Below are positions 17,982-27,277 of a stretch of DNA of 64,000 bases, piece by piece (position 1 is the first letter of the stretch; each line of letters starts with the position of its first letter). The DNA is from Nitrososphaerota archaeon (GTDB taxonomy: Archaea > Thermoproteota > Nitrososphaeria > Conexivisphaerales > DTJL01): the NCBI GenBank assembly GCA_021324115.1, contig JAJPJS010000008.1, positions 270,160-334,159 of the forward strand, in the 5' to 3' direction. The translations under genes were made by a program, and so were the position numbers. The notes beneath the pieces are model-generated. The model ran no database searches, was not told the origin of the DNA, and saw nothing but the letters and a program-made list of their open reading frames with translations.

Positions 17982-19595
17982 ATGACTTCGGTAACGTCTG
18001 AAGAGAAACCTTCAGGTTACTACGTCAGAAATGCAACTGGCCTTGTCAGAGAGCTCGGACCTTGGGCTGCCCTTTTCGTAGTGTTCAATTGGACAGTGGG
18101 TATAGGCATTCAGTACTTCGCCGTTACAATGATCGGCCAATATCCAGGAGCCAACCCAATCTTGGCTTATTTAATTTCCGCAATAATGGTGTTCGGTAGC
18201 GCCGTCGCAACATACCTTCTTTCGGTTGCCATGCCTCGCTCAGGTGGCCCTTATATCCATGTAAGCAGAGTGTTGAGTCCTATACTCGGATACATTACAG
18301 GCTGGGCGTATTTCCTCTACATTATTTTCGGGGGAGTCGCCCTGAACGCTTATGTCGCTCCTACACTTCTTTCAGCCGGATTAACAGCAGCTGGTTATGC
18401 TTCGGGTAATGCAGGTCTTATATCTGTGGCAAAATCTCTGGTAAACCCCTACATTGATGTCGCAATCGGAATTACCATTCTCGTGGTTTACATGATAATA
18501 ATGTCTCTGGGATACAGGGCGTTCAAATATCTCATTTATGCGACTTTCATCATACCATTTCTTGGCTCAATCGCTACCTTCATCTCTTTTGCGTTGATAT
18601 CCCCCGCACAGGCCCAGTCGGTCTGGAACAATGTCTTTGGCTCAGGCGCCTTTGCGCAGCTCACCCAAGCTGCGGTAAAGGCAGGATGGAACCCCTCTTA
18701 TCTGAACTTCTCACTTGGTGCGACATTTGCAGGTCTCATACCGGCAATCTACTCCTGGACTGGTCCGGCCATAGCTGGTAGTTTCATTGCTGGAGAAGTA
18801 AGGCGACCAAAGAGATCAATGTTCTTCGCAACGGTTGGGTCAGCACTATTTGTACTGGTATTTCAGTTGCTATACATCGGTGGAGCACTGCACGCCTTTG
18901 GATACCAATTTGTTCAAATCCTCGATCTTGGGGGTCCCTCCCTTAAACTCACACCAAGCATACCTCTTCTATCAGCCGTCGCGTGGTCTTCTGTGTCGCT
19001 GGTGGGAGTTTTCATCGTTGTAATTGGATCACTGTCTGCGATACACACTCAGCCTGCAGGTCTTTTCCTCGCTTCAAGGATCTTGTTTTCTATGTCTTTC
19101 GACAGAACAATGCCAGCTAAAATGTCTGAAGTGAGCAAAAGATTCACCGCTCCAACATGGAATTACGTCGTAATTACTATTGTTTCGATCGTCCTCTTGT
19201 ATCTTTCAAGTCCGCTATCAGGTATAAGCATATTTCTAACCCTTGGATGGCTAACCTTCATGGGCATTCTCGCTCTCGTTTTCACCAACCTTGCAGCAGT
19301 CGTTCTCCCGTTCACAAGAAGAGAGATCTTCAAGTCAGCTGACTCGTTAGTGCAAAAAACGATTGGCGGTATTCCTATCATAACGATAGCCGGCTTGGTG
19401 GGACTCGCGGGTTATCTGTTCGCCCTTCTGGTTGACGCCTCTGTCATAGCAAGTAGCAAGTTAGGCCAGTCGGCGCTTCTACTCCCCACATTCGCCGTAG
19501 TGTTAGGAATCATCATTTACGCATATTATGCTTCTAAGGCTCAGAAGTCTGGCGTGGATATGGACATGCTGTACAAAGAAATACCCCCTGAATAA
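17982..19595 (+). CDS. APC-family amino acid permease
   Basis: A 537-residue transporter with about 12-14 hydrophobic helices. The first-helix signature FNWTVGIGIQYFAVTMIG and the glycine-rich SVAMPRSGGPYIHVSRVL match the amino acid-polyamine-organocation superfamily. The large extracytoplasmic loop near residues 205-235 and IPAIYSWTGPAIAGSFIAGEVRRP are typical of archaeal amino acid permeases. It heads the catabolic region and is a candidate importer for its substrate. Confidence 0.88.
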   Translation: MTSVTSEEKPSGYYVRNATGLVRELGPWAALFVVFNWTVGIGIQYFAVTMIGQYPGANPILAYLISAIMVFGSAVATYLLSVAMPRSGGPYIHVSRVLSPILGYITGWAYFLYIIFGGVALNAYVAPTLLSAGLTAAGYASGNAGLISVAKSLVNPYIDVAIGITILVVYMIIMSLGYRAFKYLIYATFIIPFLGSIATFISFALISPAQAQSVWNNVFGSGAFAQLTQAAVKAGWNPSYLNFSLGATFAGLIPAIYSWTGPAIAGSFIAGEVRRPKRSMFFATVGSALFVLVFQLLYIGGALHAFGYQFVQILDLGGPSLKLTPSIPLLSAVAWSSVSLVGVFIVVIGSLSAIHTQPAGLFLASRILFSMSFDRTMPAKMSEVSKRFTAPTWNYVVITIVSIVLLYLSSPLSGISIFLTLGWLTFMGILALVFTNLAAVVLPFTRREIFKSADSLVQKTIGGIPIITIAGLVGLAGYLFALLVDASVIASSKLGQSALLLPTFAVVLGIIIYAYYASKAQKSGVDMDMLYKEIPPE

Positions 19596-19756
19596 AGGGC
19601 TTTGTACTTCATCACCTTTATTTATTTCCACACTCTATTATATCTCCTGGATTTTAGTTCAGTTTTGTCCATAATTCCTGCTCGATATGCAGACCGCTTG
19701 GTTGAGGCTACGTAGCTAGCGTGAATTCAAATAAGAGGCGATAATACCCAAATGTC

Positions 19757-20857
19757 ATGAGGATAGATTCCTTTGAGACGCATAAAATAACCATAAAAAT
19801 GAAGCCAGAGAATCTTTCATTCGGCAAGGTGGATAGAGTCCAGTATGTTCTTGTACGAATACAAGCAGGAGAGTATCAAGGCTGGGGTGAGGCGGCCACC
19901 TTGGCTGGACCGTCATGGTCAGAGGAAAGCCAAGAGTCGATAAAATCTGTAATAGATAACTATCTGTCCGGAACCTTTCTAAGAAAGGACACGAAAGATT
20001 ATTACAAAATTTCGAAATTGATGGATGAAAGGGTTCGAGGTAACAACTTTGCGAAGGCAGCTGTAGAAATGGCTTTGATTGACGCGTATTGCAGAGAGCT
20101 CGGCGTTCCAGTATTCGCCCTTTGGGGAAATTATGCCACTTCAATACCGTTGAGCTGGACCATTGCGAACAATGATGAAGACCTGGACGCCGAAGAGGCT
20201 TCACTCATGATAAAGAGAGGTTGGAAGATACTCAAAGTCAAGGTGGGTTCGCTTCCTGTTGAGGCTGATCTCAGAAGGCTAAGGAGAATAAGGGAGGCAG
20301 CGGGTGACCAGGTAAGCATTAGGATAGATGCAAATCAAGGGTGGCGTTATGATCAGGTTGTTTCAACTTTAAGTGAGCTGAAGAGACTCAGGATCCATTT
20401 CCTGGAACAACCACTCCCAAAGCAGGATCTGATGGGGCTTTCGAGACTTGCCTCACTATCCGAGGTTCCCATTATGGCTGACGAGTCACTGACTGACCTG
20501 AGAGATGCCGTCAATCTGATCACGAACAGAGCTGCAAGCATATTCTCATACAAACTTACAAAGATGGGTGGCTTGGTCAAAGCAAGGGCGATATACGAGG
20601 TTGCAAATGCACATGGTGTGGCCAGCTATATCGGATGCATGATTGAAACTTCAGTTGGTACAGCTGCCTACCTGCATTTTGCATCGGCCCTACCTGAACT
20701 TGAATTTGGATGTGAATTGTTCGGGCCTTTGAGATTGCAAGGGGATATTACAAATCGAGGTGTTGAGTACGGAAGAGGCGAAGTGTTCGTCCCCAAAGGC
20801 GAGGGGCTTGGCATCGAAGTAGATCAAAACAGGCTCTCAAAGTTCAAAGAGGCATAA
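19757..20857 (+). CDS. Enolase-superfamily enzyme, muconate lactonizing/epimerase subgroup
   Basis: A 366-residue (beta/alpha)7-barrel enzyme of the mandelate racemase/muconate cycloisomerase superfamily, abstracting a proton alpha to a carboxylate. Visible residues: KxK in LKVKVG (about 158), metal ligands in IDANQGW, LEQPLP and MADESL, and the second base Lys in SYKLTKMGG. This Lys/Lys arrangement defines the MLE subgroup, which includes dipeptide epimerases, N-acylamino acid racemases and cycloisomerases; which one is not determinable. The next gene encodes a second superfamily member. Confidence 0.9.
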   Translation: MRIDSFETHKITIKMKPENLSFGKVDRVQYVLVRIQAGEYQGWGEAATLAGPSWSEESQESIKSVIDNYLSGTFLRKDTKDYYKISKLMDERVRGNNFAKAAVEMALIDAYCRELGVPVFALWGNYATSIPLSWTIANNDEDLDAEEASLMIKRGWKILKVKVGSLPVEADLRRLRRIREAAGDQVSIRIDANQGWRYDQVVSTLSELKRLRIHFLEQPLPKQDLMGLSRLASLSEVPIMADESLTDLRDAVNLITNRAASIFSYKLTKMGGLVKARAIYEVANAHGVASYIGCMIETSVGTAAYLHFASALPELEFGCELFGPLRLQGDITNRGVEYGRGEVFVPKGEGLGIEVDQNRLSKFKEA

Positions 20858-20923
20858 ACTGATTACCTCCGCTTTAGCTATCAATATAAATGTGGATTCA
20901 TATGCTTCTGGCCGAAACCTCGC

Positions 20924-22054
20924 TTGAAGATAGCATCGGTCAGACCTATTCCTCTGAAAATCCCCGTTTCAAAAAGTTATGTGTGGTCACACGGCATAGT
21001 TGATTTTTTTACAAACGTGCTCATAGAGGTGAAATCAGATGAAGGTTTGATCGGTTACGGTGAGTCTGACATCATATTCGGCGTGTCTCAGGAATCACCG
21101 GAAACAATAGTCCAGGTAGTGCACAAGTACATTACACCCGCTATCTTGGGCAAAGATCCATTCAACATCGAAGAAATTCTGGAATCGATGGATGATAAAA
21201 TCGACGGCCACTATTCTGCGAAGAGTGGCGTCGAGTTTGCTTTGTGGGACCTCAAGGGGAAATATCTAAGGCAGCCAGCTTACAACTTGCTCGGAGGCAA
21301 GGTAAGAGAGAAGATCGAGGTCGATTTTACCATAGGCATAGACACTCCTGAGGCGATGGCCCAAACGGCTAAAAAAATGCTCGACTTCGGTTACAGAACT
21401 TTCGTAGTTAAGGTGGGCCGCGATAATGAACTCGATCTTGAGCGTGTAAGAAAGGTAAGGGAAGCAGTGGGGCCCTCGGTGAAGATCCGGGTTGACGTTA
21501 ATGAAGGGTATACGGTTGAGAAGGCGATCAAGATGATAAGACTTTTCGAGAAGTACGATATTCAGCTTGTTGAACAGCCAGTCGCTCGATGGGACACAAA
21601 AGGTATGTCAAAAGTAGCTCGAGCAGTTGACACTCCTATCAGTGCCGATGAAAGTAACTCCAGTCCGCAGGCTGCATACCAGTTGATTGAAAACGACGCG
21701 GTCGATATACTCAATATCAAGTTGCCCTACCATGGGGGTATATGGAATTCGATAAAGGTGGCTTCAGTGGCCGAATCCGCCGGCATTCCCGTTATTGTTG
21801 GGGGTATGAACCACTATGAAGTCGGAAGACAGGCAAACAGGCACTTCGCGATTACTACACCGACGGCCTATTCTGGGTATGCGCATGAAGGACCGGGTCC
21901 TGCTTCCCAATCCCTAACAGACAACATCACCAAAGATGTGATCACATACGAAGATGTCAAGTCTGACGGCGGATTCGTAAAGCCCGGTGATGGATACGGC
22001 CTTTCATTTGTTTTGGATGAATCGAAGGTTCGGCAGTATGCATACGAGGTTTGA
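20924..22054 (+). CDS. Enolase-superfamily enzyme, second copy
   Basis: A 376-residue protein: N-terminal capping domain (about 1-125; GLIGYGESDIIFGVSQESPETI), then the barrel with FVVKVG (KxK position as VVK-V, so the first Lys is replaced by Val), metal ligands VDVNEGY, LVEQPV and SADESN, and NIKLPYHGG as the later Lys region. It differs from its neighbour at the base positions, suggesting a different reaction on a related carboxylate. Start is TTG at 20924; ATGs just upstream are out of frame. It is 3 nt from the following metallophosphoesterase gene. Confidence 0.88.
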   Translation: MKIASVRPIPLKIPVSKSYVWSHGIVDFFTNVLIEVKSDEGLIGYGESDIIFGVSQESPETIVQVVHKYITPAILGKDPFNIEEILESMDDKIDGHYSAKSGVEFALWDLKGKYLRQPAYNLLGGKVREKIEVDFTIGIDTPEAMAQTAKKMLDFGYRTFVVKVGRDNELDLERVRKVREAVGPSVKIRVDVNEGYTVEKAIKMIRLFEKYDIQLVEQPVARWDTKGMSKVARAVDTPISADESNSSPQAAYQLIENDAVDILNIKLPYHGGIWNSIKVASVAESAGIPVIVGGMNHYEVGRQANRHFAITTPTAYSGYAHEGPGPASQSLTDNITKDVITYEDVKSDGGFVKPGDGYGLSFVLDESKVRQYAYEV

Positions 22055-22057
22055 AAT

Positions 22058-23008
22058 TTGACTTTCAACATATTCCTTGCTAGCGACATTCACGGTTCCG
22101 ATAAGTGTTACAAGAAATTTCTGAACGCGCCATCATTTTATCATGCCCAGGTGTTGGTGCTTTGCGGTGATCTGACCGGCAAGGCGCTAGTTTTTCTTAT
22201 CCAAGAACGTGATGGAAGCTATTGGTGCGATTTTTTCGGCGAAGAATTGAGGCTAGAGAATAAGGATAAGATGATGGAACTCAAAAAGAAAATAGATGAC
22301 TCTGGCTACTACAGTTATGTTTGTGAGAGGAGCGAATTCGAGGCCGAGCTGGGGCATAATAAAATCGCTCAAGACAGACTACTTCACGAGCTTATTAAAA
22401 ATAGAATGGCAGAATGGGTCGAGATGGCCGATAAGAGGCTTTCTGGCAAAGATGTGGAGCTCTACATGCTTCCTGGCAACGATGACCCATTCAACGTTGA
22501 CGAAGTGTTCGAAGGCAACCATGTTGCAAAGAATCCTGAAGGGGCCGTCCTGGAAATTCGGGAAGGTCATGAAATGCTGGCTACCGGTTATGTCAACATG
22601 ACTCCTTGGAAGGCGCCAAGGGATATACCTGATGAGGAACTGATGGTCAAATTACAGGGGATGGCGTCACAGCTGAGGCATCCAGCTAGAGCCATATTCA
22701 CGCTCCACCCGCCCCCGTACAACACGAATTTGGACTTGGCTCCAGCACTTGAAGACTTCAAACCCAAAACTGTACTCGGTCAGATGGAGTTCGAGCATGT
22801 CGGTAGTAGATCGGTCAGAAAGATAATAGAGGAGTACCAACCTTTGACCAGTTTGCACGGTCATGTGCACGAATCAAAGGCAATGTCCAAAATCGGACGC
22901 ACACTTTGCTTCAATGCAGGGAGCGAATACGAGAACGGAATACTGCGAGGAGTACTTCTAACAGTCTCTGAAAATAAGGTGGAAAATTACTTTTTTACGG
23001 CAGGATAG
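22058..23008 (+). CDS. Calcineurin-like metallophosphoesterase
   Basis: A 316-residue hydrolase with a binuclear metal site. All motif blocks are present: ASDIHG (Asp and His), LCGDLTG, LPGNDDPF (the GNHD/E block as GNDD), the late His in FTLHPPPYNT and LHGHVHES. The insert of about 90 residues after GDLTG, containing many charged residues, is unusual. Start TTG at 22058, immediately after the enolase-family gene, so the two are cotranscribed. Substrate unknown. Confidence 0.88.
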   Translation: MTFNIFLASDIHGSDKCYKKFLNAPSFYHAQVLVLCGDLTGKALVFLIQERDGSYWCDFFGEELRLENKDKMMELKKKIDDSGYYSYVCERSEFEAELGHNKIAQDRLLHELIKNRMAEWVEMADKRLSGKDVELYMLPGNDDPFNVDEVFEGNHVAKNPEGAVLEIREGHEMLATGYVNMTPWKAPRDIPDEELMVKLQGMASQLRHPARAIFTLHPPPYNTNLDLAPALEDFKPKTVLGQMEFEHVGSRSVRKIIEEYQPLTSLHGHVHESKAMSKIGRTLCFNAGSEYENGILRGVLLTVSENKVENYFFTAG

Positions 23009-23035
23009 CTTGTACGTATCCGAAGGATCTACTCA

Positions 23036-23932
23036 TCATCTTACAACTTCTTCAACGTCGTTATACCACTGTTTTCTGGTGCCTATTGCCTCCCTCATTC
23101 TGAACGATAGTGACTTTGGTATGCTATCAAGGTAAAGTGTGATCCTCCTTGTCCTTTCGTTCACTGTATCTTTCTCTGCGGTAGTCAGCTCAGACGCATT
23201 AAGGACGAATTCTTCGATTCTGCATAAATTCCTGTTTGCTGTGTACCAAAATCCCCATTCTGAGCAGAGTACCTTGCCCAGGTAGGAGAGGTCTATTGTG
23301 TCTGCTCTTTCATCCAAGACAGCGTCGTGTTCTAACAGAAGAATGACCATATCCTGAATATCCTTTTTGTTCAGGTTGACCACTTGAAGTTTAGTCAGAA
23401 GCAGGTCTGCGGGGGTCACGGTTGGGAAATCCAATTTCAATCTATCTCTGAAATCCACTCTGTGGTTCATCTCAAGAACATCAAATATAATGTCTATCTG
23501 ATGAGTTTTTGCATACCAGAGTTGCCTCTTGTGACCGTGGTAAGTGTTAAATCTCTCAGCCGGAGAATATCCGAATGATTTCATTATGTTACCGATCTGG
23601 TCGGAATGATTTTTCCTGCTCACTAAATCTATGTCCCCCGGAGAACGTCCTAATCTTTCGAACAACTCTGCATACTTTCTCGTGTGGAGACGAACCCCGA
23701 CTCCACCAATCAATCTCGCATTAACCTCTGACTTGGAGGCAGAGTCTACGATCCTTACAGCTTCGTCGCAGATCTTTTGCAGCCTATCATCCAACGCCCA
23801 GTTTATCACAGTCGAGTTATTAAACAATGATGGATTTTCTATCATAATCAAGGCGCGTATGTCATTAAAGGTTCGATCCAGCATAACGTGCAGAACAAGG
23901 TCCAGGTGGAAATTTAAGACTGATTTTGACAC
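23036..23932 (-). CDS. Nucleotidyltransferase-fold protein (AbiEii-like)
   Basis: A 298-residue protein with the polymerase-beta-type nucleotidyltransferase pattern: RLIGGVGVRLHTR (the GG...R block) at about 74-86, then GDIDLVSR with two Asp at about 98-103, and QIDIIFDVLEM as the third carboxylate block. LTKLQVVNLNKKDIQDMVILL continues like the helical part of AbiEii/MNT relatives. No partner antitoxin gene is next to it. The start is a GTG at 23932; an ATG at about residue 17 is possible. Convergent with the metallophosphoesterase gene. Toxin function is not shown. Confidence 0.6.
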   Translation of the reverse strand: MSKSVLNFHLDLVLHVMLDRTFNDIRALIMIENPSLFNNSTVINWALDDRLQKICDEAVRIVDSASKSEVNARLIGGVGVRLHTRKYAELFERLGRSPGDIDLVSRKNHSDQIGNIMKSFGYSPAERFNTYHGHKRQLWYAKTHQIDIIFDVLEMNHRVDFRDRLKLDFPTVTPADLLLTKLQVVNLNKKDIQDMVILLLEHDAVLDERADTIDLSYLGKVLCSEWGFWYTANRNLCRIEEFVLNASELTTAEKDTVNERTRRITLYLDSIPKSLSFRMREAIGTRKQWYNDVEEVVR

Positions 23933-24074
23933 AAACGCATTAACTGGTCATACCGGTTGTTCTGCAGCGCCATGCAAATGGACAAAGTAATTCCAAGCAA
24001 AGGTCTTTGCGTCATCTCTTGGACTTATACATTTGCGAGGCCGAAACCCAGTTTCCGACATCGTTCTTGCTATT

Positions 24075-25439
24075 TTATGCTATCTTCCACTTAAATTCAA
24101 ATTTGTGACCTGACCGCTTCGCCAGGTCAGAGGAGATTCTTTTCACCTGTACCTCAACGTCTTCGGCATCAAAAGATAGCAAGTTACCATCTCTTACGAC
24201 GATATTACCATCCACTATCACGGTCTCAATACACGACTTGTCTGCAGCGTAAACCATATGATAGGGTGGATACAGATTCGGCGTCCACTCAGCACCACTG
24301 GCACGGATTACGATGAGGTCTGCCCTTTTCCCTACTTCGATAGAGCCGGCTTCTGCTTCCAATCCTACGGCCCTTGCTGCGCGAATTGTGGCCATTTCTA
24401 ATACGGTTTCTGGAGGCATTATCGACCTGTCATGTCTTCCATCTTGGAACATGACAGAGCAGAGGTACATTACTCTGAATGGATCCTGATAATATGAAGA
24501 GCTCGCGGAATCTGTTCCGAGTCCAACATCGATTCCTCTCTGAACCAGATCCGGCAATCTGGAATTTGCACCGGCTCCCGATCCTCTCACGGACGAAGAT
24601 GGGCAGAAAGCCACTTTAGAATTAGAAGAGATCAGATTATCGATCTCTTCATCAGATACAAATAACGCATGTGCAAGCAATGTCTGTGGTCCTAGGACAC
24701 CAATTTCTGATAGATAGTGGATGGGCCTCTTACCAATCGCATTCGTGAATGTTTTTACGGAGCGCTGGTCTTCAGCGACATGCATTGTTAGAATGGCTTT
24801 GTATGAAGCAGAGATGGCCTTAAGTGATTGGAGCAAATCCTTCGAACAATACGTGGGCGAAAATGTGGCAAGGCAAGGTCTAATCCTTTTGTTTTCAAGC
24901 GAAAGTATTCTCCTTACTGAATACTCGGCTTCCTTACGAGCATCGGTTGTAGTGGAAAAAGTCACTCCCAACGGATTCTCCTTGTCCAATACCTGCCTTC
25001 CGCAAACCAAACGGATTCCTGTCTTCAGCGCTGCCGTAACCAAACTTCTCGTATGTTTGGCGGTCCCGGGTTCAAGGAGAGAGGTGTAACCAGACTTCAA
25101 AAGGTCGCCCATAGCAAAGAGAGAAACAATTTCCTCCTCTTCTTCGTCCATGTTCTGCTGGATTCCGAACAGGCGTCGAAGATAGTCTTCTCTTGAAATG
25201 CCTTCCGGTAATAATCCTCTCAATGCATGACCGTAACTTGCGTGGCAGTGACAATTAATGAAGCCAGGCATAATGACTTTGTCCTTACAGTCAAGCGTCA
25301 CATCTGCACTCTCGGTTATTTTCTTGGCGATCTTCTTGATCATCCCTTTCTCGATCAAAACACTATAATTCCTCAAGATCCTTCGTTTTTCATCCATTGT
25401 GACTATCCATGAAGCGTCCTTGAGGAGTAGAGTGGCCAA
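24075..25439 (-). CDS. Amidohydrolase of the TRZ/ATZ (chlorohydrolase/deaminase) family
   Basis: A 454-residue TIM-barrel metal hydrolase that would deaminate or hydrolyse a nitrogen heterocycle. The metal ligands are in INCHCHASYGHALRGLLP (HxH at about 66-68), MHVAED, LAHALFV and LGTDSASSS. C-terminal KRADLIVIRASGAEWTPNLYPPYHMVYAAD and VDGNIVVRDG are the usual small beta domain. Relatives include S-adenosylhomocysteine, guanine and creatinine/atrazine-type deaminases. Start TTG at 25439. It belongs to the catabolic island; about 110 nt separate it from the ThDP enzyme gene upstream. Confidence 0.9.
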   Translation of the reverse strand: MATLLLKDASWIVTMDEKRRILRNYSVLIEKGMIKKIAKKITESADVTLDCKDKVIMPGFINCHCHASYGHALRGLLPEGISREDYLRRLFGIQQNMDEEEEEIVSLFAMGDLLKSGYTSLLEPGTAKHTRSLVTAALKTGIRLVCGRQVLDKENPLGVTFSTTTDARKEAEYSVRRILSLENKRIRPCLATFSPTYCSKDLLQSLKAISASYKAILTMHVAEDQRSVKTFTNAIGKRPIHYLSEIGVLGPQTLLAHALFVSDEEIDNLISSNSKVAFCPSSSVRGSGAGANSRLPDLVQRGIDVGLGTDSASSSYYQDPFRVMYLCSVMFQDGRHDRSIMPPETVLEMATIRAARAVGLEAEAGSIEVGKRADLIVIRASGAEWTPNLYPPYHMVYAADKSCIETVIVDGNIVVRDGNLLSFDAEDVEVQVKRISSDLAKRSGHKFEFKWKIA

Positions 25440-25549
25440 CGTACTGATGGTGGCTTACATGTTTGGCTATATTGGTTTTTACACTTTGATTTCGCCGACA
25501 TTAGCTGCTTGCATTATTCTTAAGAACTGCGTAGGAGCACAAGTCTGAT

Positions 25550-27178
25550 CTAAAACGTTGGCGTCTCCATCGAATCGACTATCACGTCCAAGACTACCGG
25601 CTTATCACTCTTGAGGGCTTCAACGAGTGAGGGCTTGATATCCTGCGGTCTGTCGATTCTGATCCCCTTTGCGCCAAACGCCTCGGCTACTCTTGCGAGA
25701 TTGACGTCAACATTAAATTCTGTTCCGAAGACATTCTGATATCTTCTCAGCTGCGAGTTTCGTATGGAGCCAAGGCTTCGATCATTTATCACAATTGAAA
25801 TCGTATTGACTTGGCTTTCTACCGCTGTTGCTAGTTCCTGGCAATGCATTTGGAATGATGCGTCACCTCCTATGGAGATCACATTCTTTTCAGGGTGGAC
25901 TAGCTTACATGCTATGGCTGCTGGTAATTCGTACCCCATTACTGCGTATCCGCCGGAATGTATCCAAGTTCTGGGTGAATGAATCGGAAGCACAGAAGCA
26001 GCCCACATCTTTGCCCTGCCCGCTCCCGACGTAATGATGGAGTTTGTTCCCGCAACTTCCGAAATCTCCTTGATCAACCTTTGCGGTTTAATTGGAATCG
26101 CAGAAGAGTTCTCTAGGGAGTTGTATGATTCGGACCAGGCCCTTTTCTCATCTTTAACGTGGTCAATCCATTCCCTACGTTTACCGGGTTCGGAGCGGAC
26201 AAACTCGGAAAGAGAAAGAAGAGTTTCACGAATGTCACCTGCAAGCCCAATGTCCACCGGTATATTTTTCCCCAGTTCTGTCGGATCTATGTCAATCTGA
26301 ATAACTTTGGAATCATTTGATATTTTCCATCCTTCCATGGAAACATCCGTAAATCTGAATCCCAATGCTATCAAAAGGTCGGCAGACTCGGCTAGCTTCA
26401 AGCGAAATCCTGGCACATACTCCCCTATCCGTCCCACGCAAAGCGGACTGTTTTCAGGGACAACGCCCCTACCGTTATAGCTAGTGGCGATCGGTATTCC
26501 GAACTCATCAGAGAATTTGGCTAGTACTTCAGAAGCTTCTGATGCGATAACACCCCCGCCTGCCAGTACGATCGGTCTTTCAGAATCGGAAATCATGCGT
26601 GCGGCTTCTTTTACTTGCTCCTGCGAAGCAGGTCCACTACGTGTCCTTGGAAGATAATCTGGCCGCCTGTAATCATATTGAAACGAAGATACGTCAGACG
26701 GAATATCCAAGTGAACCGGTCCAGGCCTGCCAGTTATTGCCGTTCTGTAGGTACTTATGAAAACGTCGGATGCACTCTTCCCTTCTTTCAGCTGCACGCT
26801 CTTCTTTGTAATTCCTCTGAAGAGCGAAAGATGATCGGTTTCCTGTTGATACCCCTTCCCCTGGACACCAAGAGGTAACTGTCCTGTAATGGCGATCAGG
26901 GGTGTAGAATCGGACATGGCAGTGGCTACTCCGATGGTCATATTTGCAGCGCCAGGACCCATCGTTGAAATGCAGACACCGGTCTTTCCGGTAACCTTGG
27001 AGTAGGCATCCGCCATAAAAGACCCTGCACCTTCGTGTCTGACTAGAACATGTTTTACCCCAGTATTCTTCCTCATGGCTTCGTAAAGTGGCAGTACCGG
27101 TCCGCCCGGGTGACCGAAGACGAAGTCTATCTTCTGTTTCTCAAGGAATTCTATTACCCAGTCAGCGAAAGTTCCCAA
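25550..27178 (-). CDS. Thiamine-diphosphate-dependent enzyme, acetolactate-synthase-like
   Basis: A 542-residue three-domain ThDP enzyme. The catalytic Glu is in VRHEGAGSFMADAY (about 48), FGHPGG precedes it, the middle domain has RRPIVLAGGGV-like EERPIVLAGGGVI, and the ThDP/Mg motif is GGDASFQMHCQELATAVE ... INDRSLG. It resembles acetolactate synthase large subunits, glyoxylate carboligase and benzoylformate decarboxylase, and no small regulatory subunit gene is next to it. A catabolic 2-oxo-acid decarboxylase or carboligase role is likely from context. Start TTG at 27178. Confidence 0.85.
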   Translation of the reverse strand: MGTFADWVIEFLEKQKIDFVFGHPGGPVLPLYEAMRKNTGVKHVLVRHEGAGSFMADAYSKVTGKTGVCISTMGPGAANMTIGVATAMSDSTPLIAITGQLPLGVQGKGYQQETDHLSLFRGITKKSVQLKEGKSASDVFISTYRTAITGRPGPVHLDIPSDVSSFQYDYRRPDYLPRTRSGPASQEQVKEAARMISDSERPIVLAGGGVIASEASEVLAKFSDEFGIPIATSYNGRGVVPENSPLCVGRIGEYVPGFRLKLAESADLLIALGFRFTDVSMEGWKISNDSKVIQIDIDPTELGKNIPVDIGLAGDIRETLLSLSEFVRSEPGKRREWIDHVKDEKRAWSESYNSLENSSAIPIKPQRLIKEISEVAGTNSIITSGAGRAKMWAASVLPIHSPRTWIHSGGYAVMGYELPAAIACKLVHPEKNVISIGGDASFQMHCQELATAVESQVNTISIVINDRSLGSIRNSQLRRYQNVFGTEFNVDVNLARVAEAFGAKGIRIDRPQDIKPSLVEALKSDKPVVLDVIVDSMETPTF

Positions 27179-27277
27179 ATCTTCGCCCTGATGCTTCCAT
27201 GGCTTTTCATTAAAGGATTTTCCTATCTAGTGATCCAAGCAAGGAATCTGATACATCCGGCGAATTGAGGTTCCGTT

